A stretch of DNA of 64,000 nt from Saccharum officinarum (lineage: Eukaryota; Streptophyta; Magnoliopsida; Poales; Poaceae): positions 4,688,191-4,752,190 of the forward strand of contig CM036223.1 in NCBI GenBank assembly GCA_020631735.1, written 5' to 3'. Below, one piece after another: positions 10,303-21,399 of this stretch. The first letter of the stretch is position 1. The number at the start of each line of letters is the position of its first letter. The notes beneath the pieces were generated by a model, which searched no databases, was not told where the DNA came from, and saw nothing but the letters and a program-made list of their open reading frames with translations. The position numbers were made by a program, and so were the translations under genes.

Positions 10303-12415
10303 GATTGAAGCCCATGCTCCATTGGCCAGTCCCTACAACAGTAACAGAATTGAGAGCATTTCTAGGCTTAACTGGTTACTACAGAAAGTTTGTCAGGCAA
10401 TATGGCATTATGGCTAAACCACTGACAAATCTGCTCAAACACAGGCAGTTCACTTGGTCACCAGCAGCTCAACTGGCCTTGATAACATCAAAGTCGCCAT
10501 GACCAGAACACCTGTACTGGCCTTACCCAACTTCAATGCACCATTCACAGTAGAGACATAGATGCATGCCAAAATGGAATTGGGGCAGTTCTTATGCAAC
10601 ATGGACAACCAATTGATTATTTAAGCAAGGCACTCGGTGAGAACACAGATCACTGTCTATATATGAAAAGGAATTCTTGGCGCTCATTATGGCTGTGGAA
10701 AAGTGGAGGCACTATTTACAAAGACAGGAATTCATAATCCTCACTGACCACAAATCATTGGCATATCTCAATGAACAGAATTTGCATTCGGAGATGCAGC
10801 GTAAGGCCATGACTAGGTTGATGGGTTTGCAATTCAAGATCAGGTATAAACAAGAAAGGAGAATATAGCAGCTGATGCACTGTCCAGAGTGGGACGCATG
10901 ATGGCCTTGCAAGCTGTTTCCACCGTCCAGCCTGCATGGGTGCAGGAGGTGATAAATTCCTATGTTACAGACCCTCAGGCTCAGCAACTACTACAGAGAT
11001 TAGCCATTGCTAGCCTATCCATCTGGATTCAGTCTAGACAAGGGACTGATCAGACATCATAGCAACATTTGGATTGGCAACAATTCGGCTATTTAGACAA
11101 AGCTGATAGCTGCATGTCACTCAAGTGCACTTGGGGGGCACTCTGGGGTGCAAGCAACTTATTATAGACTCAAAAGGCATTTCTCTTGGAAGGGAATGAA
11201 ACAGGATGTGGACAGCTTCATCAAGCAATGTGCAATCTGCCAGCAAGCTAAACACACCAATCACCATCCTGTAGGCCTTCTACAACCATTGCCAATTCCA
11301 GAAGGGGTATGGAGGGATTTATCCATGGATTTCATAGAAGGTCTCCCCAGCTCTGAAGGATATAGTGTCATCCTTGTCGTGGTTGATAGATTAACCAAGT
11401 TTGCACACTTTATCCCTGTCAAGCATCCATACACAGCCACGAAAATAGCTCAAGCTTTCATGGATAATGTAGTGAAACTGCATGGTCTCCCACACTCTAT
11501 TGTCACCGACAGGGATACCATTTTCCTCAGCTCATTCTGGAAAGAGTTGTTCAAGTTATACAGGGTCAACTTACATCTCACTACTGCTTACCACCCTCAG
11601 TCTGATGGCCAAACCGAGAGGGTCAACCAGTGCTTGGAGATGTTTTTGCGGTGCTCAGTTCAGGACTCACCTAAAGCATGGAAATCTTGGCTCTCATTGG
11701 CTGAACTGTGGTATAACTCCTCTTACCACACATCTTTAGGTTGCTCTCCATTTAAAGCTCTGTATGGCTGTGAAGCCAATATTGGTGCAGTACCAACAAT
11801 ACCTGAAGCCACTAGTCCAACAGTTGCTGAAATCATTCAGAACAGAGAGTTACATCTCCAGTCAATCAAAGAGCATTTGGCCAGAGCTCAAAACAGGATG
11901 AAGTTGTTGGCTGACAGACAACGCACTGACTATCAGTTTGCAGTTGGGGATCAGGTGTTATTGAAGCTGCAGCCATATACACAATCTACAGTTGCCAGCA
12001 GACCATATCCCAAATTAGCATTCAAGTATTTTGGACCGTATACCATTTTGGAACGCATTGGTACTGTTGCCTACAAGCTTGATCTTCCTGAAGGTGCCCA
12101 AATTCACAATGTGTTTCATATTTCCCAGCTCAAGCCCTTCACAGCAGACTACACACGGTCTATGCTACTCTGCCAGTCACCACAGACTTGGAGGCTGCTG
12201 CAACCATACCTCAAGAGATTCTCGAACGTCGGTTGGTGAAGAAAGGTAACACTGCTATTCCTCAGGTACGTGTTCGTTGGAGTGGTCTTCCAGAAGCTGC
12301 TACTACATGGGAGAACTATCATGTACTTCGACACCACTTCCCTGAAGCTCCAGCTTGGGGACAAGCTGCATCTCCGGCGGGGGGAGGTGTAACACACGGT
12401 ACCGCGGAAGAGTGA
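10303..12415 (+). pseudogene. gypsy pol fragment: RT end, RNase H, integrase, chromodomain
   Basis: [16 protein letters not shown] (10348-10395) marks the RT/RNase H connection. RNase H (HYLQRQEFIILTDHKSLAYL near 10710-10770) is broken by several frame changes between 10480 and 10680 and again near 10862. Integrase is open from about 11148: zinc region (CAICQQAK), SMDFIEGLP, VTDRDTIF, YHPQSDGQTERVNQ, then FAVGDQVLLKLQPY and HNVFHISQLKPF. A frame change near 12190 leads to a chromodomain (VRVRWSGLPEAATTWENY) ending at 12415, about nine codons into the LTR. Chromodomains of this type guide integration toward particular chromatin. Confidence 0.9.
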
Positions 12416-12706
12416 GGATGGCGTACTCAAGAAAGGCGTCTTCATAATAATTTGCATTACTGCTGTCTTAAATATTAATTCGTGTTAAACTGTATTAGAA
12501 CCTTTTGTGCCGCTGCCAAGTGGGCCCGGCTGGTCAGGAGCTGTAATAGCACATAGGTGCTGAACCTGTATACGAACAGGATCAGACTATCTACTATTCA
12601 GTAAACGGCAACAAGGAAGAGGTCCTCCTCTCCTCGTCGTCCTTCCATACCCGTGCTTTCTGTACGCTCACGTCGCCGACGATCCTCGGCGGCCAGGGGT
12701 ATTACA
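12388..12706 (+). repeat. 3' LTR of second gypsy element (about 319 bp)
   Basis: It follows the purine tract GGCGGGGGGAGG, begins TGTAACAC and ends GTATTACA, giving TG...CA boundaries with short inverted ends. Size matches the 322-bp LTR of the first element. No matching 5' LTR is present. Confidence 0.8.
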
Positions 12707-13059
12707 CGGAGGTGAGTCTCCTCGTGGCTCGCCTAGAGATGGACGGCGGCGCGGGCGCAGGCCAGAGGAGCGCCACCTCGCGGCGCACCTGGAGATGGAC
12801 GGCGGCGAGGGCGTCCACCACGCCACCCAGGCCACCCATCGCGGCCACAGCTGGTCGGCTGGCCGCCCGCCCCGACCGTCGCAGACCCCTAGGCCGAACC
12901 CCGCAACCACCCAGGCCGACCGGCGCGGCTACATTTGGTGGCCCGCCCTTCCATCCCGGGCGCCCAGCTGCTGTGTTCTTCCAAGTTGCCGGCGCCGCCA
13001 TGTTGGCTGAGGTAGTCAGAATTGGATTGGAATCGAATCGGACTTCACATCCCGAGTAT
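12707..13059. other. GC-rich gene-free stretch
   Basis: It contains two close copies of GAGATGGACGGCGGCG (near 12735 and 12791) and overlapping Pro/Arg-rich ORFs on both strands that resemble compositional artefacts. No protein family is recognisable. Confidence 0.45.
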
Positions 13060-13171
13060 GGCCCTGTTCATCTGGCTTATAATCCGTCTTATTCAGCTTG
13101 TTTTTTCAGCCGGAACAGTACTCTCACATCAGCCAACAATGTTCGGCTTATAATTCCAGCCGAACGGCTCC
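13060..13171. mobile_element. Small MITE, CTTATAATCC...CAGCCGGAACAGT family
   Basis: Begins GGCCCTGTTCATCTGGCTTA and ends with CAGCCGAACGGCTCC, an imperfect inverted repeat. The middle shares TCAGCCGGAACAGTA with 31240-31352 and the TCTCACA...ATCAGC core with 16926-17040, so three related copies occur in the window. Confidence 0.6.
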
Positions 13172-14659
13172 TATGTTACGAACTCCAAGTTCGACACAAA
13201 TTCTTTCAGCTTTTTTTTTTTGTTCTATCTTATAGGCTTATATAAAATTAAAAGGTGCCATTGGGATATCACCGAAGAGCAGAACAAGTACCAATCTCGC
13301 CGAACAGAGAAGCACCTCGACGATCAGAACAAGTACCTGATCTCACCGAGCAGAGAAGGTCCTGATCTTGCCGTACACACCTCACCTTCGAGTTCTGATC
13401 TCGAGCTGAGCACGAACCAAATCTTCTCGACGTAGACACGATCGACAAGGTTAGCTTCCTTACTGATTGTTCTTATTTACCGATATAAGTACTATTAGTT
13501 GGGATTTTTGAAAGATTACTTCATATATGATATTCCCTATGGATTATGGATTCGCTAGGTTTAGTTTTTCATATGTGCTATTCGAGTGCACTTGTGCTAG
13601 GCCAATATGTGATTTGGGCTCTCTGATATGTGAAAAAACACATTTTTTCTGGTTTGGTTATTGCTGTAGACATATCTCAATTAAATAATTTGTTTATTGA
13701 TGTTTTTACAGAAATGGATCATAATGTTGAATCAAGCGCTGTTGAGGATTTTGTTGATCGACCCTCAAAGAAAGTTAAATGTTCCAAATCAGATTTTTGG
13801 AATCAGATAGAAAGTTAAATGTTGATCCATTGTCTTCATTAGATTTGTTGGAATTAGATAGAAAGATAATTAGTGATTCATTGCCTTCACCTGCATCTCC
13901 AACCATCCTTACATTATCTCCAAATCTTGAATCGGAAGATAAGCAAGCGAGTGAATTAGATGATGGTAAGCAATTAGAATAAACAAACAGATCATAGTTG
14001 AAGGTAACGTTTTCGTCTTTATGTACTTTTGTATCATCTATCCTTCTCATTGTAATACTGATTCGTTATCTCTAATTTCTTAATTTATAGATAAGCAGAT
14101 GGCTGAATTAGATGATGATGATAAACAGCTTGAAGAGCATAAACAGAACAAAGTTGCTTGTTCCATGTGTATTTGGCCCAATTGTATGCTTGCTGATTCA
14201 ACGTGAGAACTTTTAAGAAAATTCATGGCGAGCTTTGTAAACTTCTGGAAGTTTTCTTGTTCCGGTTCATGGGATTCGGTGAATTTGAGAGACTGGTACG
14301 GCATCAACCAGTGTAAGTTGATATTGATTTCCCTTCTTTAAAGAAACACTAATTTCTCCTATATATGTCTGCTCCTGCAGTTTCAAAACTGAAGCGGAAC
14401 AAGGGCATATCTTCTGAATTTATGGCCTCTGCTGAGTCGAGCCTCGCCATCCTGTGAGTGCACATCCAGCAGCAACTGCTGCTCCTGACCATGACATCTC
14501 TGATCTCCATCTAAAAGGTCAGGAGGGAGGAGACGCCAGTTCAGTGATGAGCCGCTCGCCTGGGCAGGAAAGCACACTGAGGTAAGTAGCCGATTTAACC
14601 TTGAGACCATTTGTTCGGGTTAGGAGCCAATTCCTTTTTATTTTGATTAGAGACTGGAC

Positions 14660-14800
14660 ATTGCAAAAATACTATATATAGAACTGCTACGATGAATGAA
14701 TCTCCAGCACCAGTTGTAGCTATGAGTTCAACAGGTGGTATGACTTGGGCAATACCAAGAAGATACCTGCCACTTATCTCGAGCATAAACAAGTGATTTA
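14660..14800 (-). pseudogene. Captured fragment of a pfkB-family carbohydrate kinase
   Basis: The minus strand encodes VIPPVELIATTGAGDSFIVA (14690-14750). TTGAGDSF is the pfkB family signature 2, containing the catalytic aspartate that acts as base in sugar and nucleoside phosphorylation. Only this C-terminal signature exon is recognisable; no N-terminal pfkB motif appears nearby. It cannot encode a working kinase. It lies inside the proposed Helitron, as expected of a captured fragment, though a simple host pseudogene exon is possible. Confidence 0.7.
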
Positions 14801-16032
14801 GAAAATAACCAGTTCTTGAGTAGCAGGTCTGGTATGTCAGTGAAGGAATAAAACTATGCCTATTCATTCTCATGTAGCTGGCATCCTATGTTACTGAATT
14901 TGACTGAAAACAAAGGACAAAAGCTTAAACAAATGGAGTAGGATAGTGATCTATGCTTATTCTTTCTCGTGTTCCAGGCTTCATATGTTACTGAAGAAAA
15001 GGAGTTATGCGTACAAGTTCTTAAGTAGCAGGCTAGGGGGAGAACCCCTTAAGCTTGGTAAACCCTATAATGCAAACAGAGTTCCAAACAAAAATACTGA
15101 CTAAAAGACATCATCGGAGGCTGACAGTGTGTTCACTGGGAGCATAAAGCTGGGCCCTTGCTAGAAGCCGAACTCAAGTCTGCTGCTCCGAAAGATCCTC
15201 TCATCGGTGAGCCAGCAGTGGTGACAAGTGATCCCAGGAAACATGACCTCAAGTGCAGGTATGGTTTGTTTGATGTGAACCTACCATGGCTCATCTGCCA
15301 GCTATGATTTAGATGCTACTCAACTCAGACATGTGTGTGCATATATAGTTTCTGAATTGTTCCCATGAATTGCTGCTAGCCAATTGTTTGATGTTAATTA
15401 ATCCAGTAGTGATATCGTGTGGTTCATCTATGCCCCTTATGTTGTTCTTTTTAGGTTGTTGAGAATTTTCCAGAGATTCAGAGTGTTGATTGGCATGTCA
15501 CTTCTGATGTTAATTAATTCAGTAGTGGTATCTGGAATCTGAGGATCCATGGCCGTTGGGTTGGGGAGCTGACGGTTGCAGCCTATGCAAGATAAGGGAG
15601 ATAGAAAATCATGGAAGTGAAGAGAAGATGGGAGAGTTCGGTGGAGTATTTCTATTTTTTTATTTATCTATGTGGTGGCTGCCGACTGCGAGCTAGGGCT
15701 GGACTGGATATTTGAAGATGGGCTACACATACTCCTCCGCATCGTAATGGCATGTGAGTTTTCGAAAATAAATCTATTTTTGAGAGACATATTTGATACA
15801 AATATATGCTGCCTATAACCGTCTCAATAATCAACTTTATAGTAGCGCAACAAGTTATACGTTCTGTTATAATGCATGGACACGTTTACTAGATGGTAAA
15901 GAGTTTTATTCCAAGACACGCCCAGCGACAGTATGTAATCTGAATTCAAGACCTATCAGAACAAATAACACGTTCACTCAATACATATTTGACTCAAAAA
16001 TTTTCTAGATGACTGCACATTAACTTATACTT

Positions 16033-16062
16033 CCCGTTGCAACGCACGGGTATTTTTGCTAG
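16033..16062 (+). other. Helitron 3' terminal hairpin and CTAG end
   Basis: Five-base stem CCCGT/ACGGG with an eight-base loop, eight T-rich bases, then CTAG and a host T. This is the canonical grass Helitron terminator arrangement. Confidence 0.8.
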
Positions 16063-16140
16063 TCTTTGTATTTATTTGTTGTTGCATATAGAAGCAATGT
16101 ATTTATTTGTTGTTGCATATTGATATAGCAGCAATCGTTC
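16063..16140. repeat. Short tandem duplication TTATTTGTTGTTGCATAT
   Basis: The phrase TATTTATTTGTTGTTGCATA occurs at about 16069 and again about 31 bases later. Probably slippage beside the Helitron end. Confidence 0.6.
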
Positions 16141-16147
16141 ATGTAGC

Positions 16148-16735
16148 TTGCATTCAGTCGGCATCTTTTAGTAGCAGTGTTGTAGATAATTGCTCCAGAG
16201 TTAAGGATTTATTACAGGTTTTCGCAACATAACAAAAAGCAATATGATTTAGGGTGTGATTGGTTCTCTTCCCTAGGCAGCCAGGCCAGCATGCTGAGAG
16301 CCTAGCTCTCGCGGACCAGGTCGTTTGCATGCAAGGTCATTTGTTTTGTTCAGCGTTTCTGACCGGCCAGTCTCGGCAAGGAAACTGATTGGTTCGCTGC
16401 TTTCCTGGATGCCTCGTGCACGCGCTAGAGAGCGGCGAGCGCGTGAGTTGCGCCGAGCGAGCCAGGCCCGCTGGAAACGAACCCTCCCTGCGTTCCTACC
16501 GAGCCTGGCCGGGGGGCTTCTTTTGCATCTGGCGGGACAGGCCCAAAGCCAAGACCAGGACACCAAACGCTTGGAATCTGCACCAGACGGGCCAGGTATG
16601 CCCACATCCGGGCTGCCGATCACGCCCGTAGGCAGTCGGCCTCTTTTAGTAGCAGTGTTGTAGATAATTGCTCCAGAGTTAAGGATTTACAGGTTTCTGC
16701 AACATAACAAAAAGCAATATGATTTATTAGGGTTC
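16148..16735. repeat. About 100-bp direct repeat flanking a 377-bp GC-rich insert
   Basis: CAGTCGGCATCTTTTAGTAG through AAAGCAATATGATTTA at about 16155-16250 recurs at about 16631-16727 with few differences. The insert between them (about 16251-16627) has imperfect inverted ends, GGGTGTGATTGG and, inverted, GGGCGTGATCGG. It looks like a GC-rich MITE-sized DNA element. The flanking duplication is far too long for a target-site duplication, so an earlier tandem duplication or unequal exchange is likely. Confidence 0.65.
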
Positions 16736-16925
16736 AGATTTCTGGTTGCCTTGCACCTTCTTTTTCCGAAACAAAAAAAGGTGGAACAATCGATTATGGT
16801 TCGGATTTGCCTCACTTTGTCACGACGGACGAATCGGCGGCCTCTCTCCCTGGTCGTGGAACCACCGGCTGCAGGCTGCAGCCACCCCACCTCTTCCTCG
16901 TAGGTTGCCCCTACTGCTTGCGCCT

Positions 16926-17040
16926 TCCGCCCCGTTCGTTTATCAGCCTGGCTTATCAACTAATTTTTCTCTCACAACAAATCAGCTTTGTGCTTTTTTT
17001 CTTCCACCTCGTGCATGGCACAGCCGAGCTGTTCTGCTTG
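16926..17040. mobile_element. MITE remnant, ATCAGC...CTCTCACAACAAATCAGC family
   Basis: Contains CGCCCCGTTCGTTTATCAGC, TTTTTCTCTCACAACAAATC and CACAGCCGAGCTGTTC, the same order as at 31240-31352. The right end is degraded by a T-rich segment. Confidence 0.55.
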
Positions 17041-17524
17041 CATCCCAGTGTCATTTTCTAGCATCTTAGTTGCATTTTCTAAAAAAATAAAGTCCTTTTC
17101 TTGCAGATCCAGATTCCGGAGAACCGAGAACGTGAGGTCCATGTGAGTTGAGAGAGTACAGGAGCATGGTAACTAAACCGTCATGCAGCTAGCAGTGGAT
17201 TTCTGTACGTATTTGTATGGATTTTTCTTATTATTTTTTGAATAAAATGTATGTGCACTCTCTGAACTTGTCACGAGGTATCATCTACGTCAGCAAACTC
17301 TAAAAATGCATTTTGAGATCTCTAACTTGGGGTGTGCGCTGGGTACGTAGGAAAGCCGCGGTGAAAAAAAAAGAAAGAGGTTTGCGGTGGAAACATTTTA
17401 GAATTGTCTGTTTTCGTCTATCCACCCCTTGACACCTGCAGCGTGGGACCATCTGTGAGGGGTAAGGTGGGCCTAATCTGGGTGAGATTTTTTTTCCAAT
17501 TCTAATTCTCTTTATCATAGTAAA
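17041..17524. other. No gene seen
   Basis: AT-rich non-coding sequence with poly-A and poly-T runs (17344-17372, 17488-17495). Confidence 0.5.
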
Positions 17525-17919
17525 AGCATCTCCAAGAGTTTGCCAAATTAACTTGGCATCCATCTATTTTTTGGCAAAATAGGAAAAATTATGCTCCAAC
17601 AGTTTGGCATCCAACTTGGTAAATTTTAGCAACTTGACAAATCTCTCCCCTCCACGCGCATATTTGCGCGGTGAGCGCGAGCGCGCATCCGGCTTCGCGT
17701 GCGGGGCTCTTCGTTTCTTAGCGGGGCTCTTCGTTCGCTTAGCGGGGCTCTTCGTTTCTTAGCGAGGCTCTTCGTTCGCTTAGCGGGTCTCTTCTTATTT
17801 TACCAAGTCTAAATGGCAAACTCTTGGAGAGAGTCTATTTTTTCACTTGCCATATATTTTAGCAAGTTGCCAAATCATGATATTTGCCAAGTGAATTTTA
17901 CCAAACTCTTGGAGATGCT
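17525..17919. mobile_element. MITE with AGCATCTCCAAGAGTTTG inverted ends
   Basis: AGCATCTCCAAGAGTTTG (17525-17542) and its inverted copy CAAACTCTTGGAGATGCT (17902-17919) are a perfect 18-bp terminal inverted repeat. Related inverted phrases (ACTTGGCA, TTTTGGCAAA, TTTGCCAA) lie inside, so the whole can fold into a long hairpin. A GC-rich tandem repeat sits in the centre. No ORF is present. Superfamily is unclear because no convincing target duplication can be read. Confidence 0.75.
17700..17800. repeat. Alternating 20/21-bp tandem repeat in the MITE centre
   Basis: Units GCGGGGCTCTTCGTTTCTTA (20) and the 21-bp variant with GTTCGCTTA alternate for about five copies. The alternation of two unit types suggests duplication of a 41-bp dimer. 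Confidence 0.85.
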
Positions 17920-18325
17920 CAGAAGAAAAGATTGATTTGTTGACTCACGTACAATAGATAATTTCTTTCCTTTTATAGGCAACAAAACATGCGTTGATTT
18001 ACTCACGTAGGCAATAAAACATAGATAGTTTCTTTCCTTTCCACAGGTAGTTTCTTTTTTCTTTGCGGTGCAGCCGAATAAACAAGGCTACAAGCAAGAC
18101 AAAATCAAATAGAAACATGTGGGCACAATCTTCCAATTTTAGCAGGTCAAATTGATGATTGATGGCCTCTAATCATGGAGGTGAGGTCGGGGAGATGAAA
18201 TTCGCGTGGGTACGCGCTGCAGCGTAAAGGAGATTTGGTTTTTGGCAGAATCATTTTCCTTCTACCAACTTTTTCCGTCTCCCCCCTCTTCTCTTCTTTC
18301 ACACCTTTGGTCTTGCCTTCATTCT
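17920..18325. other. No gene seen
   Basis: AT-rich sequence with a near-duplicate phrase about GCAA(C/T)AAAACAT (17982 and 18012). Nothing coding. Confidence 0.5.
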
Positions 18326-18961
18326 TTTCTTTTTTTTTGACGGAGGAAAACCCTGGTTTTATAAAGCCAAACGTTTAGACGACTGGGGTTACCAGTTTAA
18401 CAAGAAAGTATAAGCAAAGTACAAGGAACAACTGCAAGACAGGCCAACACACGGCTACTGCCTGACTACACCTTTTGACACCCACATAAACTGCTCTTGT
18501 GAAACAAACTAGAACTACAGAACGACAACCAAAAGCAAACTTCGAGTTTTGCAAAGTTTTTCTCCTGATCACCATACACCCTTCACTTCCAGATTGTTAG
18601 TTAGCTTCCAGAACTCCTTCAACCATTTCTTCATTTTTAAGATTTTGTCCTGCACGAAACGTGCATCTTGCTCTTTTAGCAGATACTCCATTTCTGCACA
18701 AATTGAAAGATTTTAAGGAAAACCTCATTAGAAGATTTTGGGATTTTTTCCCTCAACTTGCTTGGGACAAAAGGCTATGTTGTTGTTGTTGTTGTTGTAA
18801 TACTCATTTTGTTCCTAGCATTCCAAAAGCCCCATAAGACAATGGTAAACAAAAAGAGTTTCACATGATAGTCTTTACCCCCTAGCACAATCCAATTTTC
18901 TAAGACATCCTGCATACTTATTGGACAATGATCCCACCCCAGGGCCTCTTTAAAGCAGGTG
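18326..18961 (-). mobile_element. 5'-truncated LINE (L1-type) 3' end, minus strand
   Basis: On the minus strand, 18960 to about 18805 encodes an open segment (WDHCPISMQDVLENWIVLGG, then FTIVLWGFWNARNKM) of the kind found at the C-terminus of plant L1-type ORF2. A second stretch (KEQDARFVQDKILKMKKWLK) follows at about 18620-18680. The 3' end has a short poly-A tail (poly-T at 18328-18339 on the plus strand). The ORF is interrupted between the two pieces by an unrelated 45-bp tail. Only the last few hundred bases of the element are present, which is typical 5' truncation. Confidence 0.7.
18753..18797 (+). repeat. RTE-like LINE 3' tail ending in (TTG)n
   Basis: CTCAACTTGCTTGGGACAAA followed by GGCTATG and six TTG units matches the general form of the plant RTE/LINE 3' end CCCAACTTG...GGGAC..AAGGCTTTGTTGTTG. 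It splits the L1-type coding remnant, so it is a later, extremely truncated insertion. Confidence 0.55.
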
Positions 18962-19622
18962 AAAGGTTCTTGTTTGATTTTAGTAATTGAGTAACAATAT
19001 AGGTGGACTAATATGTGTTTATGTTGAGATACACAGGTGATTAGTCCATAAGTACACTAGTGTGAGCAAGTATGCCATGGAGGTGGAAATGGCTTGGATA
19101 TGTTGAAATGTTCAACTATATGTCATTGAAGGAGCTTTATTGCACATGATACATGACATGGAGTCATGTCTCTAGGTGGAGAAGATCAAGACAAGGTTTG
19201 ACTGTGATGGACCAGTTGTAAGTGTGAAGGGCAAATTGGAGGCTTTGAAGCAACAAACCGCACGTGGCGGGAAAGCTTGAGCAAGCAAGGTCAAGATGAT
19301 ATGAAGTGCATCATATCATTCAAGGAAGATCAAGCCAAATGTTGATTCATTGATGATCAAATGGCTTGACGAAGGTTGGTGATTGTGTGGCATTAACATT
19401 GGACAAGTTGGAATGGAATGCTCAAGGCAAAGGTATATTTGCAGGACATTTCATTTCACCGGTCAAAGGTTGTGTAGTGAAGTGCATGACTGAGTTTAGG
19501 ATAGATGGTCGTATTATTAAGAGGGACAAACTTGTTTGTATATCGGTCATCTAATGCCACTTGAGCGACCTAACATTGCATGCATTGCTAGGATAAGTGG
19601 CGGTCGAAAAGAGTTTGAAAAA
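18962..19622 (+). repeat. Left part of a copia-like LTR, interrupted by CACTA
   Basis: Phrases such as GGTGGACTAATATGTGTTTA and GAGATACACAGGTGATTAGT resemble LTRs of grass Ty1/copia SIRE-type elements. There is no credible ORF. The sequence appears to continue after the CACTA element at 22683. No internal coding region is attached, so it could be a solo LTR. Confidence 0.45.
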
Positions 19623-19949
19623 CACTACAACAATCAAGGCTTTACATGACGGTTTACTTTGGTCACAGACAGTTAAAAACGCGTCACGGTTAACATATGA
19701 TGACGATCGAAAAGTCCGTCATGTATCTCGCGTCATACATTTGCTAGACCGATTAGAGCCGTCACACATTGGCATGTTTTTTCGTCATGGAATCACTGGT
19801 CAGCAACAATAGCAAAAGGCTATAGTGATGAACTGAATCGTCATAAAATTAGTACACGTCATCTTTTGCCACGTCAAATTTAAATTTAAATTTGCACAAA
19901 TTCAAATTTAAATTCTTTTGGTGAAACATTGAAATTCGAATTTGAATTT

Positions 19950-20055
19950 ACCACATACAGATCATCACAGATCGTCACAGATACATCACAGATCAAGATC
20001 ATCACAGATCAGCTATATATAGAGAGGTCCATTGCCATAACATATCACAGATCAG
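19950..20055. repeat. CACAGATC repeat cluster with TATA-like site
   Basis: ATCACAGATC and close variants occur about six times, with CTATATATAGAG near 20015-20026 among them. Position near the CACTA left end suggests subterminal binding sites or a promoter. Confidence 0.6.
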
Positions 20056-21399
20056 TTACATAGTTTGCCACACAACAGCATAGCTGCCGCTGTTGTCAAA
20101 AGAAAAAAAACAGCATAGCTGCCACAGTTCACAATATTGCAGCTTTTCTAGCAACGACATGGATAGCACAGGAGCAGAATGGTTATTAGCCGTTGCAGGT
20201 TGTCGTAGGCCGGCACCGGCTTTTAGGAACTCTCGACCTAAACACCCAAGAACCTCCAGGTGGCATACCTGTACTGCAAAGAGTTTCAAATCACAAAGAG
20301 AGCCTGCACATATAAACCTGCAAAAGATTTCATATTGCAAGCTGGCATAAGACATGGTATATTGGATAGCAAAAGAGAACGCAACTCTTTGGAGACTGCT
20401 GGAGCATACTCCCTGATGCTCTAAATGCTTGTAGGAGGTGGCCACTCACTGCTACAACATTCATTCCCCCTGAAAGAAGAAAACATCCTGAACAGTGGCT
20501 TCATATTAACATGAATATGAAATTGATTCAGCGAGCAAGGTTCGGAGTCTCTTAGCTCGAATTTGGAAACAGAACAACGAAGTTGGAGTACATTGATTTA
20601 AACTTGAGGAATCCTTACATTCCATAATATGTTATTAAGCTTCTCAATGGATCTATGCAGCATATCATACTATTGTCAGCTATTAGTAGTAGCAGTTCCA
20701 ACATTAGCTTGGTAGCTTGGAAAAATTAAAGGCATATCAGGCAAAGTAATGAGGAAATTGTGGGAAATTTAAATGGGCTAATTCCGCAATAATGAAAGGT
20801 AACACGTTCCTGCAACTAACATATGGAAGGCACTCAATATCTGGGCAAAACATCTTTAGATATCTGCAGCTCTCATTGAGAAGGGGAACGATAATAGCTT
20901 TTAAGCACCGAGTTTTTAGTCATAGTATGTTACAAATGTTAGGCAAGTTGTAAGCCTAGGAGGTCGTATCTAAGGGCTGCAGCAAGCACACTGGTAAGCA
21001 AGATTGTACTGTCCATTTTTAAGATATTAAATAATGCACAGGAATATGATTTTTTGCTAACATTAGCAGGCTATGTTGATTTGTGTAGTTTCCCTTTCTT
21101 CCACTAATAATCAGAAAACAGATTTGTAGATTGGAGGTTAGATGTCATTTTATGATTATGTACACATATCTTAAAATATGTTTCATAAGGCATGATGACT
21201 CACAATTCAAGTGCACTAAAATCATCTGATGCTGAACAGAGAACAAAGAGAAGTCGACTATTAACCTCAATGAGCACTACTATTCATGGTGTATGTCACT
21301 TCTCATATCCAAAAAACCAAAACCTTCACCTGTGAAATTAACAACAATAAAGGAAAGAAAAACAGGTTATGTCTGCATAAATGGAGGGATAAACATGAA

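Larger units (their letters stand above)
10303..12706 (+). mobile_element. Second Ty3/gypsy chromovirus, 3' portion only
   Basis: The element runs from the end of reverse transcriptase through RNase H, integrase and chromodomain to a 3' LTR. It is related to but distinct from the first gypsy element: both share the CAICQQAK/CQVCQQAK, SMDFIEGLP and YHPQSDGQTERVNQ layout but differ widely in sequence. Its 5' half lies in or beyond the gap. Confidence 0.9.
13228..16062 (+). mobile_element. Probable non-autonomous Helitron with captured gene pieces
   Basis: The 3' end is a textbook Helitron terminus: stem CCCGT (16033-16037), ACGGG (16046-16050), eight bases, then CTAG (16059-16062) followed by T. 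The proposed 5' end TCTTATAGGCTTATATAAAA at 13228, preceded by A, fits the TC...-rich A+T start but is weak evidence. Between them are exon-like pieces with splice-type edges: a Ser/Asp/Leu-rich stretch (13712-13980), a pfkB fragment (14660-14800, minus), and an open stretch at about 15160-15260 ending at a GTATGG donor. No Rep or helicase is present, so mobility would depend on another Helitron. Confidence 0.6.

Noticed and set aside
20440..20470. CACTGCTACAACATTC as the left end of the nested CACTA
   Set aside because: Only about 14 of 20 bases match the right end, there are no CCGAGGCGG subterminal motifs, and flanking triplets (ACT versus TAA) do not match.
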